Positions 25,701 to 35,031 are shown, numbered from the stretch's first letter. The stretch: 64,000 nt of DNA from Girardinichthys multiradiatus (GCF_021462225.1 NC_061805.1:52313496-52377495), one strand, 5' to 3'. Numbers and translations: made by a program. The notes: generated by a model not told the origin, from the sequence alone.

Positions 25701-28700
25701 AACTGTCTACTTTTAAGGCTAGACTTAAAACTTTCCTTTTTGATAAAGCTTATAGTTAGAGTGGCTTAGGTTATCCTGAACTATCTCTGTAGTTATGCTG
25801 CTATAGGCTTAGGCTGCTGGAGGACATAATGACCACTTTCACCCTCTTTGCTACATTCTCATACTACTCTCCGATTTTACATTATTTGCCGTTATTTCAG
25901 TTTTTAACTTTGTTCTCTCTTTTCTCTTCCTAGAAGCTACACCTGGCCTGACTCTGTGTCTACCTGTGACACCTTTCTGGAGAGGGGAATCGTCCGAGCT
26001 TCTGCTGGCAACAACTTAATGCTCACCTTCTACAGATGATCCACATGGCCCTGTCTTTCAGTGTTTAACCCTTTCTCTCTCCTAGACATGGCTACTGACT
26101 GAGCTTCTACTGTAACTAACTCTATGTTCTCTCTTTCAGACTCTAACCTTGAAAACTGGATCAGAGTTTATCTGTTCTTTCTTTCTAGATGAAACGACTA
26201 AAGGAGCTACATCCATTAACATTTACTTTTCCTTCCCATAGAAAGTACTCCTGGATCAGTGCTTCTTTGTTCTCTTTGTGTCTCTGCTCTGGTCTCTCAA
26301 ACCTCCAGTCGGTCGTGGCAGATGGCCGCTCACACTGAGCCTGGTTCTGGTTCTGCTGGAGGTTTCTTCCTGTTAAAAGGGAGTTTTTCCTCTCCACTGT
26401 CGCTACATGCATGCTCAGTATGAGGGATTGCTGCAAAGTCAACACCAGTGACTGTCCACTGTCTCTACATGCTCATCCAGGAGGAGTGAATGCTGCAAGT
26501 CACTGACTGGATGCAATCTGCTGGGTTTCCTTAGACAGAAAAACTTTTTATCCAATTTGAATAAATAACTGAATCTGACTGAACTGTTCAATGGTTACAA
26601 TTAATTGGGATGTATGAACCTGACTGTTGTGAAGAACCTTGAGACAACATGTGTTGTAAATTGGTGCTATATAAATACACTGAATTGAATTGAATTGAAG
26701 TACATTTAATCTAATCATCCAGACAGATTCCAAGTCAGGTTCATACATTCCAAAATCATCCGAGTTATGAAACAATGCAGTCAAGTTACTGAAATTGGAT
26801 AAAAAGTTTTTCTATCTAAGGAAACCCAGCAGATTGCATCCAGTCAGTGACTTGCAGCATTCACTCCTCCTGGATGAGCATGTAGAGACAGTGGACAGAT
26901 TTAATATGTACATGAACAAACCAGCCTAGTGCTGTTTCCCTGATCCCTAGGGCACATTCAAACCTTCTGAGGGGATGATGGTCTTTTTCTGAAATGCTGG
27001 TTGTTTTAAGACAGATTTAATTGGACACACACCCTCCAATGTTCTCACTGTGGTTCTCTGGAGTCCCATGGCATAGAAATGGCTTTGTAACCCCTTCCAG
27101 AATGATAGATGTCAATGACTTCTCATCAGTTTTTGAATTTCAGTTAAAGAACATGATATGATGCAGTTTGAGTTCTTTTATTCTTCTTCATGCTCTCCCA
27201 GAGGTTCTGTTTTTGTGATATCTTGTTTCTACGGTTCTGGGAGCAATCAGACCTGGTTAAAGCTAGTGAACCAGCTTCAGCATTAAAAACCTGTAAGGGG
27301 GTACAAACTTCTCACAGCCCTGCAATGAGGAGAGAAGCAAAGGAGATCATCCAAATGTAAAATAGGAAGAACTGAGTTTTTCTCACCTTCAGCAATGCTC
27401 TGACTGCATTTTTCTGGGGATTACAGATATAAAACAAGAGGCCATCAGATCCACTGCTTGTGGTCTCCCCACAGGACATCACCTCTCTTTCCCCTCCATT
27501 CATAATCAGCTGACGCTCCACCAGACGCACTGGTACCTGGCTCACCGGCTTGTCTAGGTGATCCTTCACCAACACCTGCAGAGACAAAGATGCTGTTAAA
27601 GATCTCATCCTCCACATCAGAGCTCGGGTTGAGCAAAACCAAAGACCTTCTGAGATTATCAGCAGCAACTTTCTGACATAAAACTAATCTTTTTAACAGT
27701 TCATTTGAACGATGACTCAGCTTCTTGAGTTGATGCATCTTAAAGTACAGAAAATATTCCTGTTGGATCTGAGGGAAAGATTTCAGAAGATAAAGAGCAT
27801 TCCAGTTGTATGTGTTTAGGGCTATGTAGCTCCAGACCGCTCAGGGCGCCCACCATCACCCTGGTCCACCACCCAGAATTGGACCATTGACCACTGGAAG
27901 AAGGTGGGCTACTCTGATGGATGTTACCTGGGGCAGACAGCAGGATGCCCTCTGGAGGCAGAGAAATGCTTTGAAATGTTCAGCTGGGGTCCCTTGGTCT
28001 TCTACAACAGGATAGTGCTTCCTGAAATGTTTCCAGAACAACACAAAAACTGGTCTTGAGTCTTAGTTTTGGCACCCAACCACGGATCTTTGGGATTCTG
28101 TGGAAAAACAAGGCTGATCCAAGGAGACTCCAATTCCCAGCTTCCAAGGAGGACCTGCTGTTGTGTACTGACATCCACCAGATCCAACAACACAACAGAC
28201 TTTGAAAAGTCTAACAGAGTCTTAGCCTCAACGAGTTACGTCTGTGTGCACTGCAGAGGGGGCCCCAGTCTGGGGTCCGGTTACAGCTTCTTATTTTACA
28301 TGGAGGTAGATCTTTGTAAATTAGATTACTGGAATGTATGAACCCAACTTGGAATTTGTAGATTCCACCTTATTGACTTTGTAAAGTGCCTTAAAATGAA
28401 ATTTTATTTATTTCAGTATTTGATGTCAAAAGGTTTAACTTATATATAGAAACATTTCCACAGGGAACCTGGAGTCAGAGCTTCAAGCTACAACACACAG
28501 ATGTTGTCTCTGGTCCAGAAACACAAGAAATGCAACAGCTGAGGCCCATTATGTGTGGTGCCACTGAGGAAAAAAAGGGCTGGACTATTTCTCAGTGGTC
28601 CAAAGGCCAGGATATTTTTGAACTTGTCATGCTTCCTTCTGCTGGCAGTCTTTATGGAGATGCTGAATTCGTTTTCCAGGAGGACTTGGCACCGACCGAC

Positions 28701-31700
28701 ACTGCCAAAACTACCAATACCAGGTTTAATCACAATAGTAACACCAGCAAGCCGGCCTGACACAAGCCCCACAGATAATTTATGGAATATTGTAAATAGA
28801 GAGATGAGAGGCACTAGTACTAACAATGCAGCTGAAGGCCAGTATTAAAGCAACCTGGGCTTCCCGAACACATCAGCAGAACCACAGGCTGATCTCCTCC
28901 ATCCACCATGATCCACCAATTCATGCAAAGGGAGCTCCGAACAAGTACCAAGCGCTAAACACTTTCCAGGTCAGAATCTATGGTGCACACCTGGATATTG
29001 TAAGGAAGTCCAGGTTTGATGAATGGAGGTGTTGAGATGAGGCTCAGACGGAACGGTGACCTGACAAACTTCACTGAAGCAAACTCGGCCTCCTGAGTGA
29101 TCCCACCTGGAACATAACATCCAGTTCAAAATAAAGTTAATGAATGTGGGGATAAGGACATGTTTGAGGGTGGCGTGATGTGAGCGTACCTGTGTCCTCC
29201 TGTAACAGCACAGCTACATACAGGTAACCTCCCACCAGGCTATCCAGGTCTCTTGGTCCATCGTGTTTGTGCAGAACCTTCTGCATGTTAACGGTCACAT
29301 CTAGCTCACCTGTTTGAGACAGCTGGGAAAACGATACACAAACAAGCCCCATGTATGTTAGAAAATGTCACACTGGAGTTTCATTAGTTTCTAAGACAGG
29401 TAACCCAAACCTTTCATATCAACATGTCAGAAAAAGTCCTGCCGTTGTTATACCTTGTGACCAGATAACGGAAAACAGGTCTCAGGTGGCGGTTTAGGCT
29501 TAAACAACTGAACGAGGAAGAGCTCAAAGTGGATGTGCTTGGAGATCCTCCTGAGTAAACACCATCAGGTGTAGGAAAGTGATCCTTTTAGTAAGTCACT
29601 GGAGAATTATGTGAAAAATTATTGCCTGATTTCCTCTGGAGAATAAACACCTTGGTAAGGCCCACCTGGATAAAGACTATTTGAATAATTTGTCATGAAG
29701 ACCAGAAGACACATCTGAATAAATCTGCTGAATTTATTAGAACCAACCAGACATAAATAAAACTCTCTGATGAAGACCATTTACATTACCTTATTGCTGA
29801 GTTGACTTTTGTGTTAACCAAGCCTGAACCAACTCAACTTGAGGACAATAAAACATCGGTTCACTTTTCAGATAGACCGGCCTCAAACAAGGAATAATGG
29901 ATCAAACCCGACTTTAAAACAGAAACCACTTGAACAACCCCAGCAGTCGATGAGCTCCAACCGGAATAAAATGTCACGCTGTATCTTAAAGAAGTTATAA
30001 TTTTTTTATTTGGTGACCCTTAAAACCACCAAGGTACTGTGCCCCAAATGAAAGAAGGGTTTGGAAACGCAAAGAATGAGAATAACTTGAAGAGTCGCCT
30101 AAAATATCTTAAACCAAGACCTGTGAGACTTTATATGTTGTTCTTGAAGAATAGGATGCTTAGTCAGTCTACGCAGACCGATGTACCGAGGATAAGATGA
30201 TGTTAACATCTCACAATGTGACCAAACTTTGGATTTCAGAATATATTAAATCTTAACCGACCATGTAGAACCTGAACCTGATAAATGTTTCTCTGAGATC
30301 TGTGGTTAATATGGATGCTGTTTCAGGTTCGTGCTGCTTACTCTTTCTCTGGTGATTGATGTGGGAATGATAACGGGAGCATCTTTCCCTCTAACATATC
30401 CATAACGCAGAAAAACCTCTCCTTCAGCAACTGGTGCACCGTGAAGATACCTGCCACAGGTACAAATAGCACAGGGTTGGACTCAGAGCAAAACTAACTG
30501 TTCAGCTTAAATGTTTGAGCAGCTTGTGGAGATCGTTCTTCACCTGGCAGAAATCTTGAAGTTGAACTGACTGAACTGACTGTGACTGATGTAGTTTGTC
30601 TGTGGGTTCATCAGGATGGAGAAACTAGGAAGAACTGATAGAACAGAAGAACATTACAGATCATCACTTCCTCCAGGCTGGCTAATATGGGACTATGTTG
30701 CTTAAACGCACCATATTCTTTAACTTCAAAGTCTGTCTCTGCTTTTGTTGTGAAATCGTTTGTGTAAGAAGCTTCTATTGTCCAAATTCCCAACCTGTAA
30801 TTACAGGAATATCAGAAAAGTCATCTTGGAATAACCTTGAGATTTTCATGCTATTCCAGAGGTCTCACTGGGTTTCATACTTTGGTTTGACGGGGATCTT
30901 AAACGGGTTTTGCATAGACGGGATTCCATTGTTCACATCAATAATCTCCACAACATCTACAATTATTTGATCCGGATCCTGTTGGGGACAAAGGGATTCA
31001 TCAAAGTCCACATGGTGGTGAAGTGTAAGCACATTTCGGACCTCACTGCAGGACTTCCTGGACTAATCCCACTTACCTTGAAGGTCAAGAAGACACTGCG
31101 ATTGGCTGGTCTCAGCTCCTTGTTCATGGAGAAAGCCCTCACTTTGACTAACCACATAAAATGACAACAAGAAACTGTTTTATTCTGGAGGCTTGACCAC
31201 TTTACACATGGAATATTTATTTCCTGGATTAATGAGGATTATCTGTGCAAAAAGCAGTTAAACAGAAACAGAACCACAAAGTCTGGCGGTTTAGTTGAAG
31301 AAGCCATGAAATAAGATCCCACCTTTCTGATCAGGGGTGTAGAGAGGTTTGTCTGTTTGGATAAACAGGAAGCCGTTGGATCGGCTAACGGGAATAGACT
31401 GGTGTTGGTTGATCCCATCTGATTGGACATGGAGAATCACATGATTCAAATCCTTATTCTCTGGGTGTTTTAACAACTAAAGCAAAACAAAAACACAGGT
31501 ATAAATTATTTAATAAAAACCCCAGATGATTTGCATGTAATGTTGTTTCAGATGTAATTTCTCACCCGAATTTTAGCAATGCCCTGGTAGTTATTTAGGC
31601 TGTTAAGCCTCAGAGAGTCCTTAGACAGTTCCCTCTGATCCGAAGCCAAGGAGGTCTTCAAGAAGACGTAGACGGTTACCTCATTCGTATAACCGAACAG

Positions 31701-33702
31701 CTGAACAAACACCGTTTCTGTAGCATCCAGGCACACCGAGAGGGGGGCTGTGATCAGAAAGCTGAGAGACACATGTGAAGTCATCACCTCTGATGTAACA
31801 TAACAGTGAAGACTTCATTAGAAATGGAAGCTGTTTACTATGGTTGGGGGAGACACAAAGATCCTTATGATAAAACAGTTCATAATCAGCGGCCAGTTAG
31901 ACACTATAGAAATCGATAGAAATCCATGGAAACCTGCAGGATTTTTCCTTTTGAATAAAATCTGCAGTTTTCTTCACAGGATCCGTCTGTTTTCAGATGT
32001 TTCTCTTCAGGATCTTTCATGTTTTAGGATCTGTGCAATGAGCCATATGTTACTGACCGCAAGCAGAAACAGTAAAAACGCAGCATAACATGTAGATTTA
32101 GTCTGGTAACATTAATAGTCAGCTAATCAATACAGTGGTCAGCTCTAAACTTTACTAGTGATGTGATTGTCATTGATCTCTGTCACTGTGAACATGTTAG
32201 ATCCAAACAGCATGTTGCCCAAAGTGATTTACTGCAGGGCAGACATCAGAGTACAGCAAACAGAAATGTTTTAAAACTGAATAAACCTCTAACCTTTCAA
32301 TCATGAAGGAGCTGCCAGAAATAAACCCAGAGTTCTGACAGCAGAGGGACTGGATGGAGCCAGAGAACCAAGTGTCACCAACATTGTTCAGAAGAGAAGA
32401 TTAACCATATCTAACACGTGACTTGTTTTAATGTCATAAAGAATTGGAAAATTTACCTTTTACCAGTTTTTATTACCCTCAGACAGTTTAGAAGTGGTTC
32501 TGGTTCCAGTTCCTTTAACTCTACCTGCGGGTTGATTTGGACCGCAGTCATCCATCCTCACCTGACTGGAAATATTAACTACACAACTGTTTAATTAATT
32601 GAGACGAAGGGCAACAATAATCTGATCTGGGAAAACATTGATAATCTAACAAGTAAAACTCAAAACTCTCCTAAACTTAATGCACAGGGAGAATTATATA
32701 CGGTCTTCTTGATCCTGTAAGAAAACTAGGAGAAAATGTCTTGACAAGGAAACCGGAAATTGTTCCTAGAGACACAACAAACCAGGTGTTCTAGCTGGTT
32801 GGTACAAATAAATCATGAGTGCATAAAATGCTCCAACACCAGAGATGAGTGTTTAAGTCTCATAGACGTCCCTTGTCTCGTCCTCTTACTCATTTTACAA
32901 GTAGTTCTGGTTTACTCCCAATGCAGTCTGGTTTTATGTCTGAAGCTGCTTCCTTCCATTAAACAGAGCAAATCCCAGTAAATCAGGTGCAACGAAGGAG
33001 GGGAAGCTGGGCTGAATTTCTAGACATGCATGAAGCAGTTGATTCCATATAGATATACGACTGCTAGAAGTTTATTATGGGGTTCCTCAAGCTTCAGTAC
33101 TTGGATCAATGTTGTTTCTGTTGCCTCTGAAATGACTTGAATCATCTATTGTACTTAATGAGAGAACATTTTTATAAATTAACGTCATTGTTTGAGATCC
33201 ATAAACACAACCAAATTCATCATTTGTTGGTATTTTTATTAATTAAAAAATAAATGTTTGATAAATGATGAAGTAGAAATAATGTTAATAATATTAATTA
33301 AGCCAGTCGTCCACGCTGTGCAGCTGCACGTTAATATCAATTTATTTATTTAGATTTAATAACTATATTTATTTATATTGGCATTTTATTTATTTTGCTG
33401 TATATTTGGTAGTTTTTTGATATTGCCATAGATATGGCAGTTTTTACTGAAGAACCATAAGAATTTTGACTAAAGTTAATTAATCAACACATTTTTGTCA
33501 AATTAAACACATCGTTATTCAGGACTTGGTAGATTTTCAGTTTCCAAATTATATAAAGAATAAAAGTTTTAGCCTGAAAATATCCAGAAATAGTTTGAAA
33601 ACTGATCATTTATGACCACGGAGGATAACTCTGCTCAAAAAGCCTTCAGTGAATCTTAAACAGCAATGGAATAAAAGAAAGTAAAACATTAAGTCATTTT
33701 AA

Positions 33703-33739
<37 letters not shown>

Positions 33740-34833
33740 ATTCAGTTTTATTTATATAGTGCCAATTCACAATATATGTTTATGTATGTAGTGAGAAGAA
33801 GGAAAGGTTGAGGAAATTCAGTTAATTGTCTCATTTAGTGTTGGGTGTTGTGGTCTGTTGTGAATATTTCCTCTTTTATGAGAAGTTCTTCTGGTTTGTG
33901 TGAAAAGTGGCTTCTGTATGTTAGACTTGATGTATTCTCTGAGATTTTTGGGTCTGTTTGTTTTTCTTGTTTATTTCTGAAGAATCCATCAGACTGAACT
34001 TTGAGATAATTTTATATTCTGTCTTGTTTTTTATTGATTTTACTGTAAATATTTGGTCACCAGGTCAGAGAGTACACCCACCTGTCTGCGAAGGTCATAT
34101 GTGTGACCCCTGCTGCTGCTTGGACAGAAGGCAGAATAAAGAAACTTGCACCCTGACCTGAGTTTACAGATAACACCGTTTACCTGTCTGTTGAACTACT
34201 AGCAAGGCCAGTTCTGGTTCTAAAGGTCGCATGTTTCCATCCATCCACGCAGCTCAAATAAAACTGTTTACATGCAACTTGTTCTCTGGAGATTCCTCAA
34301 CTTCTCACCATGTTTCTTCCCAGCTCTGAACTCCAGCTTTATTTAAAGGACTTTCAACTTTAAAGAGAAACCCTGTGCTGACTTTTCTGTGTGCACGTCC
34401 TTGAAGCAGAGCTTGTTTCTGGTTCACCTGGCAGGGGATTAGTCCTACATGTTGCTGTGTTCAAGAACATTATTAGCCAGCTTGAAAACCTAGATGTAAC
34501 TCTCAGAATAGAACCCAATCAGGACAACAAATTTCTGTCATATTAAGGAAGGAAAAGGTTTGAAAAGTGCTTTCATCATCTCGTTTTACACTATAAAAAC
34601 CATGAGTTTGGACATTTCTGGACATATTTTTAATATCTTCCATTAATTAACTCTACTGTGGAGCCTGGAGGCTGCCAGCACCTCTCGAAGATCACTTTAA
34701 GCTGCTTTAAAACAAGCTGTACAATAACAATAAAACCACCAAACACAAAACATGAGTCCACTTACGACTGGCTCTGAGCATCTGTCCTCCAACTCAGACA
34801 CCAACCCCAAACCAGCAGGAAGAACACCCTCAT
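562..34833 (-). CDS. c5: Complement component C5, 37 coding exons, 3' end outside window
   Basis: Secreted plasma protein of the terminal complement pathway. C5 convertase cuts it into C5a, a chemoattractant peptide, and C5b, which starts the membrane attack complex. I placed 37 exons by GT-AG borders. Their phases join without a break from the ATG at 34,833 to the edge of exon 37, giving 1,511 codons; human C5 has 1,676. Order: signal peptide, MG1-MG6, linker RPKR, C5a, MG7, CUB, TED, CUB, MG8. The missing part is the C345C/netrin-like domain. C5 rather than C3 or C4 because the thioester pentapeptide is absent, the alpha-chain motif [11 protein letters not shown] is kept, and C5a ends in LGR. 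Introns 11, 18 and 28 are swollen by transposons. Exon coordinates are in the block entries below. The borders are my reading and have no transcript support. Confidence 0.95.
937..1205. repeat. Fish interspersed repeat (short, unclassified)
   Basis: The segment begins with AAATGGCCTGTACTTGTATA and continues through a CCCATTCATCCACCCATCC stretch, then a TTTTAGCCACAGCTGCCCTG segment. I recognise this order from a very common dispersed repeat of spiny-rayed fish genomes, but not its family name. It sits in C5 intron 35, about 35 bp beyond exon 36. Confidence 0.55.
1612..2614 (-). pseudogene. Degenerate Tc1-like transposase and flanks
   Basis: Minus-strand translation shows a decayed Tc1 transposase: [12 protein letters not shown], then [13 protein letters not shown], then [16 protein letters not shown] Trp-to-stop change (TGA near 1,695) and other breaks make it non-functional. 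The spacing between the second catalytic Asp and the Glu is 36 residues. The right edge near 2,600 has the CAGCCACTTTATTAAG-type terminal sequence (on the plus strand as AATAAAGTGGCTGG) found in fish Tc1 relatives. The left end appears truncated. It lies in C5 intron 35. Confidence 0.7.
2615..3934. other. C5 intron 35 remainder
   Basis: AT-rich intronic sequence between the Tc1 remnant and exon 35. I recognised no exon, RNA gene or repeat family here. Confidence 0.45.
4867..11941 (-). CDS. c5: C5 exons 22-30: CUB and TED (C5d) domain, thioester lost
   Basis: Exons: 11881-11941, 11674-11763, 11371-11583, 11210-11285, 10334-10493, 10136-10240, 9330-9501, 5725-5849, 4867-4947 (residues 940-1300). 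This is the alpha-helical TED fold. Where C3 and C4 have the GCGEQ thioester, this protein has GSVIA (residues 1015-1019), so it cannot bind covalently to surfaces, as known for C5. Supporting motifs: [24 protein letters not shown]-like [25 protein letters not shown], and YGEGLYSIK. Intron 28 (5,850-9,329) carries a LINE split by a Tc1. The exon 25 donor GTTCGT is unusual. Intron 23 (11,584-11,673) is 90 bp, in frame and stop-free; see findings. Confidence 0.92.
6021..7290 (+). mobile_element. Tc1/mariner element, DD36E type, copy 1
   Basis: A 1.27-kb DNA transposon with inverted ends that start CAGG(G)GTTGGACAATGAAA and end TTTTATTGTCCAACGCCTG. TA precedes the left end; the right flank reads TGTGTA instead of a clean TA, probably a later change. 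It is inserted inside the 3' part of a LINE. The transposase frame runs 6,207-7,238 with one in-frame stop. It is close to identical to copy 2 at 14,482-15,751. Confidence 0.93.
6207..7238 (+). pseudogene. Tc1-like transposase (DD36E), one in-frame stop
   Basis: Cut-and-paste transposase of 343 codons. The N-terminal half has two helix-turn-helix regions for binding the inverted repeats; the C-terminal half is the DDE domain with [17 protein letters not shown] and LNIIEPLWG. There are 36 residues between the second Asp and the Glu. Codon 137 is TGA (6,615-6,617); copy 2 has CGC (Arg) there, and everything downstream stays in frame to 7,238. So the gene is inactivated by this one lesion as far as I can see. 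DD36E elements have been described in animals under the name Incomer; membership here is my inference from the spacing. Confidence 0.9.
12250..12785. other. C5 intron 21
   Basis: Part of intron 21 (11,942-12,785). Plain AT-rich sequence with no repeat or RNA gene that I recognise. Confidence 0.4.
12786..18026 (-). CDS. c5: C5 exons 18-21: alpha' N-terminus, MG6 end, MG7 and CUB start
   Basis: Exons: 17942-18026, 13582-13667, 13253-13392, 12786-13019 (residues 758-939). Exon 18 contains [13 protein letters not shown], nearly identical to human. Exon 19 has [20 protein letters not shown]. Exon 20 starts with MCVADPVEV and contains [18 protein letters not shown]. Exon 21 ends LRVV and joins exon 22 PEGL, as in human. 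Intron 18 (13,668-17,941) is 4.3 kb and holds a LINE and a DD36E Tc1 element. The exon 20 donor is GTTAGT, a little weak but supported by phase and homology. Confidence 0.93.
14482..15751 (+). mobile_element. Tc1/mariner element, DD36E type, copy 2
   Basis: A 1.27-kb element with ends CAGGGGTTGGACAATGAAAC and the inverse, flanked on both sides by TA (14,480-14,481 and 15,752-15,753), the standard Tc1 target duplication. It lies in C5 intron 18, left of a LINE. Its ends are cleaner than those of copy 1. Confidence 0.95.
14668..15654 (+). pseudogene. Tc1-like transposase (DD36E), truncated by 15 residues
   Basis: The open frame of 328 codons covers both helix-turn-helix regions and the whole DDE core (Asp152, Asp243, Glu280). 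It ends early at TGA (15,652-15,654), where copy 1 reads CGA. Copy 1 continues 15 more residues to its normal stop, so this copy lacks only the C-terminal tail. Whether that tail is needed for activity is unknown from sequence. Copies 1 and 2 differ at only a few other positions. Confidence 0.9.
15946..15976. repeat. TCCA/TCCG tandem tail of the LINE
   Basis: A short tetranucleotide array marks the 3' terminus of the minus-strand LINE. It starts as CATCCATCC and changes to CCGTCCGTCCG. This is the retrotransposition tail, not an independent microsatellite. Confidence 0.7.
15946..17870 (-). mobile_element. Internally deleted APE-type LINE with GGAC/GGAT tail
   Basis: On the minus strand the endonuclease comes first (17,194-17,650: [34 protein letters not shown]), then the start of the reverse transcriptase (16,410-16,610: [17 protein letters not shown]). 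A VDLEKAF-like motif follows near 16,340, and the sequence then jumps directly to the very C-terminus near 16,000-16,170 ([24 protein letters not shown]). The RT catalytic core (YADD region) is missing. The 3' end carries a tandem TCCA/TCCG tail (plus strand, 15,946-15,976), as in RTE-like fish LINEs. It is a dead copy in C5 intron 18. The clade name is uncertain. Confidence 0.78.
18120..19138 (-). CDS. c5: C5 exons 16-17: beta/alpha cleavage site and C5a anaphylatoxin domain
   Basis: Exons: 19073-19138 and 18120-18323 (residues 668-757). Exon 16 carries the basic RPKR site (676-679) where furin-like proteases separate the beta and alpha chains; human has RPRR. C5a then runs from Ala680 to Arg756, 77 residues (human 74). 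Exon 17 holds the anaphylatoxin core with six cysteines in the order CC, C, C, CC and ends GLVLGR before Tyr757. The C-terminal Arg is the convertase cut site and the residue removed by carboxypeptidase N. The family signature and length strongly support C5a. Confidence 0.95.
18600..18810 (-). repeat. tRNA-derived SINE-like repeat
   Basis: Minus-strand reading gives CCCTGGTTCAAATCCCACAG, resembling a pol III B box, followed by GAGCAAGACCCTTAGCTCCT and a region around GATTAAATGCAGAGGACACA. This order is typical of abundant fish tRNA-derived SINEs. A box similarity is weak and there is no cloverleaf, so it is not a tRNA gene. It lies in C5 intron 16. Confidence 0.6.
19227..20200 (-). CDS. c5: C5 exons 12-15: MG5, MG6 first half and linker
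   Basis: Exons: 19997-20200, 19706-19918, 19481-19630, 19227-19353 (residues 437-667). Motifs: YLYI near the start, [11 protein letters not shown] at the end of exon 13, [12 protein letters not shown] in exon 14, and [17 protein letters not shown] then [11 protein letters not shown] in exon 15, very close to human C5. The intron between exons 13 and 14 (19,631-19,705) is only 75 bp and in the same frame as its exons, but it contains a stop (TAA at 19,679), so it must be spliced. The exon 15 donor is GTATGT at phase 1. Confidence 0.94.
20600..21910 (-). mobile_element. Decayed L2-like LINE fragment
   Basis: Minus-strand pieces in order: [20 protein letters not shown] (21,499-21,693), [19 protein letters not shown] then [10 protein letters not shown] (21,194-21,475), and a C-terminal piece with [14 protein letters not shown] (20,944-21,216). 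These are reverse-transcriptase motifs of the L2/CR1 group. The YADD region is missing between the last two pieces. Several frameshifts and stops show it is dead. It lies in C5 intron 11, just past exon 12. The left end is approximate. Confidence 0.75.
21911..23107. other. C5 intron 11, unique-looking part
   Basis: AT-rich intron sequence. Near 23,005-23,040 there is a CCGGGTATAAATAAAGTACC segment like the 3' tail of a fish SINE or LINE. Nothing else was recognised. Confidence 0.4.
23110..24719 (-). mobile_element. Tc1-like element, DD34E type, copy A
   Basis: A 1,610-bp element with long inverted repeats of about 200 bp starting CAGGTCCTTCTCAAAATATT. TA dinucleotides flank it at 23,108-23,109 and 24,720-24,721. 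The transposase is on the minus strand and broken by one stop. It lies in C5 intron 11 and is nearly identical to copies B and C. Confidence 0.95.
23387..24391 (-). pseudogene. Tc1-like transposase copy A, nonsense at codon 75
   Basis: The frame is the same 334 codons as copy C. Codon 75 has become TGA (24,167-24,169; copy C has CGA, Arg), separating the first helix-turn-helix region from the rest. Downstream the frame is open to 23,387 with the DDE residues in [15 protein letters not shown] and NPIENLWD. A Trp-to-Leu change in the VMVWG motif (here VMVLG) is a second likely loss. Catalytically dead as a full-length protein. Confidence 0.92.
25311..26700 (+). repeat. Interspersed repeat X with inverted ends, copy 1
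   Basis: The left end TTCAATTCAGTTTATTTATA and the right end TATAAATACACTGAATTGAA are imperfect inverted repeats that extend about 55 bp inward. Inside, a segment of about 75 bp is directly repeated (25,392-25,467 and 25,708-25,786) and reads [15 protein letters not shown], similar to the end of an L2-type LINE protein. I cannot assign it to a named family. The same sequence appears at 50,436-52,978. It is inserted in an old Tc1 remnant. Confidence 0.65.
26701..26897 (-). repeat. Inverted partial copy of repeat X
   Basis: Immediately after copy 1, bases of about 26,715-26,897 are the reverse complement of about 26,452-26,640. The shared part includes AAACCCAGCAGATTGCATCC in this arm. The two arms could fold into a long hairpin separated by under 200 bp. 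It may be a rearranged end of the same insertion or a second insertion. Confidence 0.7.
27387..27575 (-). CDS. c5: C5 exon 11: end of MG4/start of MG5
   Basis: Residues 374-436, phase 0 at both ends. It begins [11 protein letters not shown], equivalent to human VQVKDSLDQLV, and includes a predicted beta-rich stretch with two Cys residues. It sits alone: the intron before it (27,576-28,990) holds an old Tc1 fragment and the one after it (20,201-27,386) is 7.2 kb and packed with repeats. Borders: acceptor TGCAG, donor GTGAGA. Confidence 0.92.
28515..28955 (+). pseudogene. Old Tc1-like transposase fragment
   Basis: Plus-strand pieces WTISQWSK, then [20 protein letters not shown], then [20 protein letters not shown] match, in order, parts of the DD34E transposase of copies A-C, but with a large internal deletion and several stops. 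It is an older relative, not a recent copy. It lies in C5 intron 10, close to exon 10. Confidence 0.7.
28991..31761 (-). CDS. c5: C5 exons 2-10: MG1 to MG4 of the beta chain
   Basis: Exons: 31566-31761, 31323-31476, 31077-31147, 30881-30978, 30712-30794, 30544-30634, 30342-30450, 29190-29322, 28991-29106 (residues 23-373). These are macroglobulin domains of the C5 ring. Recognisable family motifs are [13 protein letters not shown] in exon 3, [14 protein letters not shown] sequence with Leu in place of Met plus FEVKEY in exon 6, VLPSFSI in exon 7, and [10 protein letters not shown] in exon 10. All match the order seen in human C5 and C3. Introns are short (about 90-250 bp) except intron 8, about 1.0 kb, where I see no repeat. 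Codon joins at each border are consistent in phase. Confidence 0.93.
29323..30341. other. C5 intron 8
   Basis: About 1.0 kb without a recognised repeat, RNA gene or exon. Confidence 0.45.
31762..34765. other. C5 intron 1
   Basis: A 3.0-kb first intron. It holds an AT dinucleotide run at about 33,704-33,736 followed by CAATTCAGTTTTATTTATAT, which matches the end of repeat X. No exon or RNA gene was recognised. First introns often carry regulatory sites, but I see no specific one I can support. Confidence 0.45.
33704..33736. repeat. AT microsatellite
   Basis: An alternating TA run of about 30 bp in C5 intron 1, next to a fragment of a repeat-X end. Confidence 0.85.
34766..34833 (-). CDS. c5: C5 exon 1: start codon and signal peptide
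   Basis: The ATG is at 34,831-34,833, followed by a short Arg, then a hydrophobic run ([11 protein letters not shown]) and a small-residue region near Thr-Asp-Ala, as expected for a secretory signal peptide of about 18 residues. The donor GTAAGT follows at phase 2. It joins exon 2 at 31,761 to make a Ser codon and continue as SFLITAP. The first intron is about 3.0 kb. This is the only ATG that fits a signal peptide in frame with exon 2. Confidence 0.88.
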
Positions 34834-35031
34834 CCTGAAGACTGAGCTCTGGCAGAGACGACTGACCACACAGACGCTGAGCTTCTCTGTCGCTTATTGA
34901 TCAGCTCAGATTTGAGAACACAGGAGTGTTTTTGTCCCAAAGGTGAGTTTACACAGTCTGTGTTTTCTGATCTTACCCAACACCGATAACTTCTGCAGGG
35001 AAAATCAGCTGTTTGTTGGTTTCTCTTCTGA

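Larger units (their letters stand above)
25060..27115 (-). pseudogene. Old Tc1-like remnant split by another repeat
   Basis: The two halves are at about 25,060-25,309 and 26,975-27,115. The first half reads [10 protein letters not shown] on the minus strand next to a TGGATCATTGTCCTACTGCA segment. The second resumes with GATGGTCTTTTTCTGAAATG. In intact fish Tc1 relatives these two segments are close neighbours. The gap between them is filled by the repeat at 25,311-26,897, which must have inserted later. It lies in C5 intron 11. Confidence 0.65.

Noticed and set aside
27840..28340. Retrogene or LINE fragment in C5 intron 10
   Set aside because: Some pieces look repeat-like but no motif is clear enough in any frame to name a family.
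562..34833. Assignment of the complement gene as C3 or C4
   Set aside because: No GCGEQ thioester, C5-type LGR end of the anaphylatoxin, [11 protein letters not shown] and [10 protein letters not shown] match C5 best, and C4 would need a second cleavage site between alpha and gamma chains, which is not seen.
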